Below, piece after piece: positions 36,554-42,603 of a stretch of 42,603 bases of DNA. This stretch comes from Diphasiastrum complanatum (Eukaryota; Streptophyta; Lycopodiopsida; Lycopodiales; Lycopodiaceae): the NCBI GenBank assembly GCA_029204225.1, contig MU835003.1, positions 1-42,603 on the forward strand, read 5' to 3'. Numbering within the stretch: position 1 is the stretch's first letter; every line of letters starts with the position of its first letter. Under the pieces are notes generated by a model. It did no database searches and was not told the DNA's origin. It worked only from the letters and a program-made list of their open reading frames with translations. A program made the translations under genes and the position numbers.

Positions 36554-37297
36554 AAGTCCAAGAGGATAATTAATGATCAAAGCACAATCCATTTTTAACA
36601 AGTTTGTTGCTAGAAAACTAGTCTTGTGAGGGCAAGTTTAAATGAAGTCTTAGTGTGAAGTTTTTGATCCAAACTTGGTGAGGGTCAACAACTATACTTC
36701 CCACACATGTGGGCATTCCTTTACCTACATTTAACTTCAAATATTTATAAGATCCAAACAATTTGATTCTACATCGTCTTGATGAGTTTTTTTGGTGCCA
36801 ATTCAAGGAAAAGCATTAAATTTTTTTTGCCATCAATAATATTTGACTTAGTGTCATGAGCTATAATTAATTGAGGCTGAGTTCAAGCCCTTAAAAAGAA
36901 AATTTATAGGTCTTGAAGGACCATCAAGAAGAGGGAGAGAGATTTAGTGTCCAAATCTTGCTAAAATTGATTAGATTTGATTGTATTTTGATAGAATCTC
37001 ATTTTATCTCCATTCTATCTTTGTGAGAGAGTGTGAGGGCTATGACTAGAAGTCCATAAAGGGGCTATAAGTCAAATTTGAGAAGATCAAAATCAAGTGA
37101 ATTTGTGAGTTTCTAGATTCAAATCAATTTCAATTTTCTTGAGCATTGTTTTGTATAATCCTTCTTAAGAGTCAAGATCAAGAGGATATTGCTACTGGTG
37201 TATATGTGAACATCAAACGAGTTGCTAGTGAGGAATATTTTGGAAAAGAACTTAGGGAGGGTTGAGAAGTACATCAATAGTACAAGTCATTAGGAAG

Positions 37298-38200
37298 ATG
37301 GGATCCATTGGTGCATTCCTTCTTGAACCAGGTGGTAGGTTAAATTCTACAAACTACTTAATATGGAAAGTGAGAATGGAGTCACTCTTAGTGCTCCAAG
37401 ACCTCTTTGATATTTTCCTAGATGAAGAGGATGAGCCGCTTGGAGGACAAGATTTGGGTCAAATGCAAGAAGAAGGCAAGACTAGCACTTCATTGCATCA
37501 AAATGAATGTTAGTCATGACCTCTTGAAGGAGCCTCTCATACATCAGCCAAGGAAGCTTGGGATTCTTTAAAAGCTATATATGAATCTAACAACACTTAA
37601 AGAGTGCTTATGCTAAGAAATCAAGTCTTTCAAAGCATGAGGAAAAGTGATGAAAGTGAAGAAGAATAAGTGCTAAGGATCAAGTCTCTCAACAAAGAAC
37701 TAGCTTCTAATGGAGACAAGATACTTGATAATGAGATAGTACAAGTGATCCTCAATGGCTTAGGAGATGAGTTCTCCAATTTGAGTCAAAGCTTTGCCAT
37801 ACAAGAGGCCTTATCGTCTATTGACAAGCTACATACTGTGCTTGTGGCTGAGGAGTGTTAGGATCCTACATGTCAAGAGTAGGATGAGTTCCATATCCTT
37901 GCATGATGAAGATGAGAAACCCAACTTCTCATTCCAAGGCAAAAAGAAGAGCAAAGTATCTAAGAAAGATCAAGTAAAGGAGGCCAAGGAGGAGGATCAA
38001 CCAACAAGCTCAAAGGTAAAGGGCAAGATAGATAAGAACAAGCTTAAGCGCTTCTTTTGTGGAAAGAAGGGGACTTTGCATCCGAATGCTTGAAGAGGAA
38101 AAATGCACAAGAGGAGAGCAAAAAAGAAAACCTTGCACATGAATAGGAGGAGGATGAATCATAATTATCCTTGATGGCATCTACATCCTTACCAACAAGC
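37298..38200 (+). pseudogene. Copia-4 gag
   Basis: The ATG at 37298 begins MGSIGAFLLEPGGRLNSTNY, then LIWKVRMESLLVLQDLFDIF, the typical copia gag N-terminus. Later frames give AKEAWDSLKAIYES, RNQVFQSMRKSD, VQVILNGLGDEFSNLSQSF and KLHTVLVAEE. The zinc knuckle near 38045-38090 is damaged: the first Cys is Arg (FFCGKKG preceded by R) and a one-base shift precedes FASECLKRKN. At least four stops or shifts are present. Confidence 0.9.
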
Positions 38201-38590
38201 AAGAGTAACTCATGGATTGATAGTGGGACTCCCACATGACATTTGAAAAGGACTATTTCTCAACTCTATTTTCTTTTGATTGTGCTAAAAATTACATATT
38301 TACATCAAATGATGAAGAATGTATAATAGATGGTGTTGGAACCATCCCTTTGTGTCTAGGATCTTCTAGAAGAATGGATCTAGACAATGTTCTTTATGTA
38401 CCATCAATCACCAAAAATTTGCTAAGTGTTGGTCAACTTATGGATAATGGTTTGGATGTCCACTTCAAGCATGGTGTTTGTTCCATTTTGAAAAATGATG
38501 TTTGCATAACAAAGATATTTAAACATGGAAGATTGTTTCAGTTGGATGCTAATGTTGCTATTGAGAGTGTGAACGTGGAAAGGAGGAGAT
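38201..38590 (+). pseudogene. Copia-4 protease
   Basis: SWIDSG (about 38212-38229) is the aspartic protease active site; the usual DSGAS is changed after the Gly, and a TGA follows. From 38236 a shifted frame gives MTFEKDYFSTL, IIDGVGTIPL, LDNVLYVPSITKNLLSVGQL and GLDVHFKHGVCSI, all standard copia protease blocks. The GAG-pre-integrase block does not follow. Confidence 0.9.
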
Positions 38591-39390
38591 CACTCAAGTG
38601 GAGACCTTGTCAACGTGTGATCTTCCGAGGATTGAGGAGGAGCATCAAAGATAGGAAGATATTAAGGATCAACATCAAAACCCAAGATCTCCAAGAAGGT
38701 CCTCAAAGACAAAGGCCGAGCCATCATCATTCTCATAGATAGTGTCAGAAGACTTGAAGTGGCATATTTCTTATCTTCAACATTCATGATGTTCCGTAAA
38801 TTATGTGGATATGACAAGACAATGAAGTTGAATGCTTTCCAATCTACAATTGTTGTTGATAAAACAATTTTATTGGATAACTATTTTTGTAATAGTTTGA
38901 TTAATGGTTTCTTAAGGGATGAAGCATCATTTAGTATTTTCACTTTGGAAACATTTGAGTCCACATGCTTTGTGCATGATCATTCCAATGTAAGGACCAA
39001 AAGAAAATCCTACATCAATGATAAGAATAATGGTAGGATATTGCTCTTCAAGGAAAGCTTATTTTATTTACATTTTCTCTACTAAGAGAGTTGTGATTAG
39101 TAGAGATTTAATCTTCTATGAAGGGAAGAACTATAAGTTTGAAGAAGCATGTGCGGATCATCAAACCAATTCAAATCGTTGATGGCTTGGAGTCAAGTCA
39201 AGAGGTGGAAAAGGCTCAAGACCCAAGGACTCCAAGAAAGCAACAACGTGGAGCCATCAAGGCTCATTTATAAGAATAAATCAAGGCAAGTTGAATTTGA
39301 AAACATTACTCATGCACTTATAAGCTCAATTGATATATCATCAAGTGTACAAATTGCCTTGGAATTCAAAGCTTGGCGTGATGCATAGCC
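38591..39390 (+). pseudogene. Copia-4 integrase tail and linker remnants
   Basis: 38610-38740 resembles a basic integrase/RT linker (PRIEEEHQR and SPRRSSKTKAEPSS in one frame). Near 39085-39140, TKRVVISRDLIFYEG is the integrase C-terminal hallmark. It is followed by QEVEKAQDPRTPRKQ and then HALISSIDISSSVQIALEFK and AWRDA, the pre-RT segment. The integrase core is not recognisable, so order and content suggest deletions and rearrangement within the element. The 108-residue frame 38759-39085 itself has no motif that I recognise. Confidence 0.75.
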
Positions 39391-39857
39391 TTGAGGTGTG
39401 CTACATTAAAGTAAGCATCAAGAAGTTGCAAAATGCTAGAACTCGGCCAACTTAACTTATTTTGAATATTGAAGTAGCTTGAGCTCCACTTCTTTGCTGA
39501 ATTTTATTGATTTCAGCATGCTACTTCATTTCGAAGAAATTTTCACGTGGATCTATGCATGTATGAATACGCATCTATGGAACATCCTGTAAGGGATCCT
39601 TTAAGAGATGGTGGTTACTTTTTTTAGTTGGAATTTATTTAAAAGTATTCATTCATAAAGCTAGGATCAACTCTTAGAGTTGTAGATAGATGTACCATAG
39701 TTTTATCAGGCTAAATCTGAGGAGTGTGAGAATTTCAAATATTAAGCTTGATAAACACATAGTTTAGTGTACATATTGTAATCCACACATGTATGAAAAT
39801 AGGCCTAGGGTAGTTAGGACCTAATCATAGGAGTTAGATAAGATGTTTGGTCAAGTT
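39391..39857. other. Intergenic DNA between Copia-4 and the inverted repeat
   Basis: Nothing recognised. Copia-4 ends abruptly here without reverse transcriptase. Confidence 0.5.
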
Positions 39858-41206
39858 TCCTAGAATTTAGGATCAAACTCCTCAAATCATGGAGGTAGTT
39901 GAGTAACCTAACCATCAAATTAGCATAGCTCTAGGGTTAGTTAAGATTGACATAGTAGGGCAAAAAATTTCAATTAGTCTCCTTGAAACATGTTGGATTT
40001 TCACCTAACTTCAAAGGAGAAGAGCCCTATTGTACTATCAATCTATCATTCCATATATGCAAGATAGAGAGTTGAGATCAAATTGGCAATCTCAAGTGTT
40101 TGACACAGTTGTCTTGTGATTTTATGATTTCTTTGTGAACTAAACTTTATTAATTTCAAACTCTGATAGCAGGCCATACTGGAGACCATATCATGCACAT
40201 GTGGAGTCGAATTTTCACATTTGATCATTGTTTTCAACTACTCTTGATTGTGTGATCCAAAATTGCTAATCTAGATCAAGAAATTGATGACGAGTTTTGC
40301 AATAGATCTGTGTATCAATCAATCAATCACTCTTGGAGTCTTTTGTAGGCTCATTTATGGTCCTTAGTGTCTCGTCTTTTTCATTTTGTGACGATGTTAA
40401 GCAACACACTATGGAATATATCAAGATTATACATAGAAAGGAGCATATGCAGCTGTGAGTGCATGTTGGCTTGAAGTGACAAATACAACAATAGCTGATG
40501 ACTAGATATTGGTGGAAGATTGGAGAGCTTATGAAAATAATATGAAAGAATTGGAGAGCTGGTTAACTTGATGGAAGAATTTGATGCATCGTCAAGGTAA
40601 ATTGTGGGGGTGTAAGTGCATTTCAATATCTCACATTTGCTTAGATGTAATTCAATTTGTCTTCAATGTAAGTAATTGCCTGTGGTATTATGTTGTATTT
40701 TTATGTATAGGTTTTTTATTTGGGAGTAGAGTCATTAATGTTTATAACAAATTTATCGAAGACAGGTTATAATGTGTGGCAAAGAGTAGACGAAGACAAC
40801 ACAAAAATCAATTTCTATGATGTTGTTGTCGATTGATCAAACATGCAAATCCGACTCCACATGTGTGAAGTACGAACTCCAATATAGCCTGCTATCAAAG
40901 TTTGAAAGTAATCAATTTTAGTTCACAAAGAATTCATAAAATCACAACACAAATTTGGGAAACACTCGAGGTTGCCAATGTGCACTCAAGTCTTGATCTT
41001 GCATCTATGGAACGATAGATTAATAGTACAATTAGGGCTCTTCTCCTTTGGAGTTAGTTGAAAATCTAGCATGTTTCAAGGAGCCCAATTGACATTTTTT
41101 TTTTCCTAATATTTCAATCTTACCTAACCTTAGAGTCAAGCCAGTTTGATAAATACGTCACTCATCTACATCCATGATTTGAGAAGTCTGCTCCTAAATT
41201 CTAGGA
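39858..41206. repeat. Large inverted repeat: about 375-bp arms, 600-bp spacer
   Basis: The left arm 39858-40230 is complementary to the right arm 40831-41206. Over a 87-bp stretch in the middle I counted about 8 differences (about 90% identity), with lower identity elsewhere. Both outer ends carry tcctagaatttagga or its complement, itself a palindrome-like sequence. The spacer 40231-40830 has no ORF with a known motif. It may be a foldback-type DNA element or two inverted copies of one repeat. A transcript would form a long hairpin. Confidence 0.88.
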
Positions 41207-41648
41207 ATAAATGATAGTTGGTGGGCAATTATAAAAGTGCCACTGGGTAGTCACCTTAAGTGCCGACATGGTAGGTGCAACAAACCATTATCAACTGCTG
41301 TAGCACCTTGCATTTGTGGAAAAAGAAAGCATGTGAATGGTGTGACTAGCCAGATGATTTGGTTTTGTGCAAATAACATGTCTTGCACATAAGACCCTTG
41401 ATAACAACATGATATGTCATCTGAAACATGTGTCCAATGTTTGGTTTGTGCAAACATTTCCAACCCTAACACATAAAGAAGTGAACCTCTTGATTAGCAG
41501 TGGTCATTATATGGAGACCAAAATTTGGGAAAATAATGATGTTCTCCTCTCCAATCCGATGATTACAGAAGTAGTACATAATCATATCACTCCAAACTTT
41601 GTTAATACATTTGCTACAAGTTCGTGGACAAAATTTCGATGACGAACA
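41207..41648. other. Region before the SWIM fragment
   Basis: An open plus frame (41367-41642) ends just before the SWIM fragment and has no motif I know. Whether it belongs to the same broken gene is unclear. Confidence 0.4.
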
Positions 41649-41963
41649 ATGATTTCTAAACCTACAAAGGAGAGAATTGAGCAAGCCTCAGCATTGAATG
41701 CACATGTCAAAGAGATTGTCCAGATTTCATTTGAGCATAATGAAGAATATATGTTGGAGAGTTTTGATAGTAGTATGGTGGGAAATGTTTACACCATTAC
41801 CTTGAGTAAGGAGCAATTATGTACTTGCAACAACTTTATTAGAACAATGGCTACAAACAAATATGTCCTTTATAAACACATATACTTTGTATATCTCAGA
41901 ATCAAGGGTTTGGATGTGAATGAGAACCTGTTTATTCATCAGCCCATCATAGATACCCCATGA
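41649..41963 (+). pseudogene. SWIM zinc-finger fragment (plant SWIM/RING-like), metal ligand lost
   Basis: The 104-residue frame contains RIEQASALNAHVKEIVQ, then GNVYTITLSKEQLCTCNNF and YVLYKHIYFVYLRIKGLDVN. This is the SWIM pattern C-x-C-x(n)-C-x-H found in plant SWIM-type proteins, in which the last part usually reads CKHILFVxLRVLxL. Here the third Cys is Tyr (TAT for TGT), so zinc binding should be lost. No RING domain follows; a TGA ends the frame after FIHQPIIDTP. MULE transposases also carry SWIM domains but with a different spacing and PCxH ending. I read it as a retired fragment of a SWIM gene. Confidence 0.7.
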
Positions 41964-42162
41964 ATTATTTCTAATGTGAGCAATATCTGGAAAGAATATT
42001 GCTCCAATAATAAAACTAGCTAGTTAGAGAAAATTTCAAGGTTTTGAAATGCCCAAAGGTCCATTAGGATTCAAATTTAGTAAGTGCTTTCAAATTTATC
42101 ATTATGTTCATGTCAATGAAAAGTGATTAGCAACAAACATATTGCAGGTTCCTTAATTATGC

Positions 42163-42165
<3 letters not shown>

Positions 42166-42248
<83 letters not shown>
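42166..42248. repeat. (TG)41 microsatellite
   Basis: About 83 bp of uninterrupted TG. The overlapping Cys-Val frame is an artefact. Confidence 0.97.
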
Positions 42249-42251
<3 letters not shown>

Positions 42252-42603
42252 TATGATTTTTGGTTAATGAGAACTTTTTACAAATTTTTTAAATATTGTT
42301 TATGATTGTGTGGAGTAGTTTGGTCATTTATTTTGCAAACTCGTACATTCATCACTCGCAGAGTGTCATTTCTTAATTTCATAAGCATAAACATTAGGAG
42401 AATGTTCTTGATAGTATGTCCTAACTGTCATCTGTCAGTACCATCAAATAGTTCAGAGTGGATGTCCAATACAAAACGGTACAAGTAAACATCCATATAC
42501 TACAACCACATCTTATTCAAATATGACTTGGCATATACTGAAATGGTTCATATAATGCAACACAAATATATTGATGGATGGTTTCTAATTTATAATTGAT
42601 TAG
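42249..42603. other. Right end of window, nothing recognised
   Basis: AT-rich. The short plus frame 42306-42488 has no motif. Confidence 0.5.

Larger units (their letters stand above)
36541..39390 (+). mobile_element. Copia-4: decayed 5' part of a copia element
   Basis: Plus strand: PBS-like tggtgtcagagcc (36541-36553), leader, gag (37298 on), zinc knuckle, protease, the integrase C-terminal KRVVISRDLIF block and a linker ending at the WRDA motif that normally opens the reverse transcriptase. Reverse transcriptase, RNase H and both LTRs were not found. Numerous stops and shifts make it an old relic. Confidence 0.85.

Noticed and set aside
42123-42305. 60-codon Cys/Val-rich frame
   Set aside because: Translation of the (TG)41 tract.

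Overview
This is a stretch of nuclear plant DNA: a split-exon plant kinase gene with long introns, many decayed Ty1/copia and Ty3/gypsy LTR retrotransposons with plant-type initiator-Met primer binding sites, a tRNA-derived SINE and AT-rich intergenic sequence. It fits a seed plant with a retroelement-rich genome. I cannot name the species. No prokaryotic, organellar or CRISPR-like feature was seen.

Layout. 1-2007: unassigned AT-rich DNA. 2008-10657: a decayed copia element on the minus strand (Copia-1). Its integrase is split by a complete plus-strand chromovirus-type gypsy element (4794-8644) with two about 650-bp LTRs and a perfect 5-bp target-site duplication. 10658-18624: a BSK-type (brassinosteroid-signalling kinase, RLCK-XII) gene on the minus strand. 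I reconstructed five exons by reading frame, splice sites and phase (18624-18534, 18211-17991, 15133-14998, 13397-13264, 11519-11414). The remaining 3' exons are not in the window, so Copia-1 and its nested guest appear to sit in intron 5 or in a truncated 3' side. 18625-20350: the 5' flank of this gene, with a (CT)28 tract just upstream of the ATG, a degenerate tandem repeat of about 110 bp, a GC-rich patch and a 19-G run.

20700-24200: a two-repeat LRR receptor-kinase fragment, an unidentified T-rich open frame, and a 5'-truncated, internally deleted plus-strand copia element (Copia-2) with its 3' LTR. 24201-32000: AT-rich DNA flanked by two inverted LTR-like repeats. It contains a gypsy gag fragment, a small unidentified ORF with a TATA box, and the two ends of another minus-strand LTR element. 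31401-31584 is a (TC)92 microsatellite, and 32048-32134 is a very short SINE with a perfect 15-bp target duplication. 32400-33170: 3' end of a third copia element (minus). 36541-39390: gag, protease and linker remains of a fourth copia element (plus). 39858-41206: a large inverted repeat with about 375-bp arms. 41649-41963: a SWIM zinc-finger gene fragment lacking a metal ligand. 42166-42248: a (TG)41 microsatellite.

The only plausible working host gene is BSK. Everything else is mobile-element debris, simple repeats or gene fragments. I did not find a convincing new multi-gene system. The observations most worth checking are the palindromic W-box/G-box modules in the nested LTR, the protease-chromodomain element without reverse transcriptase, the 87-bp SINE, the long inverted repeat, and the BSK gene with retroelements on its 3' side.
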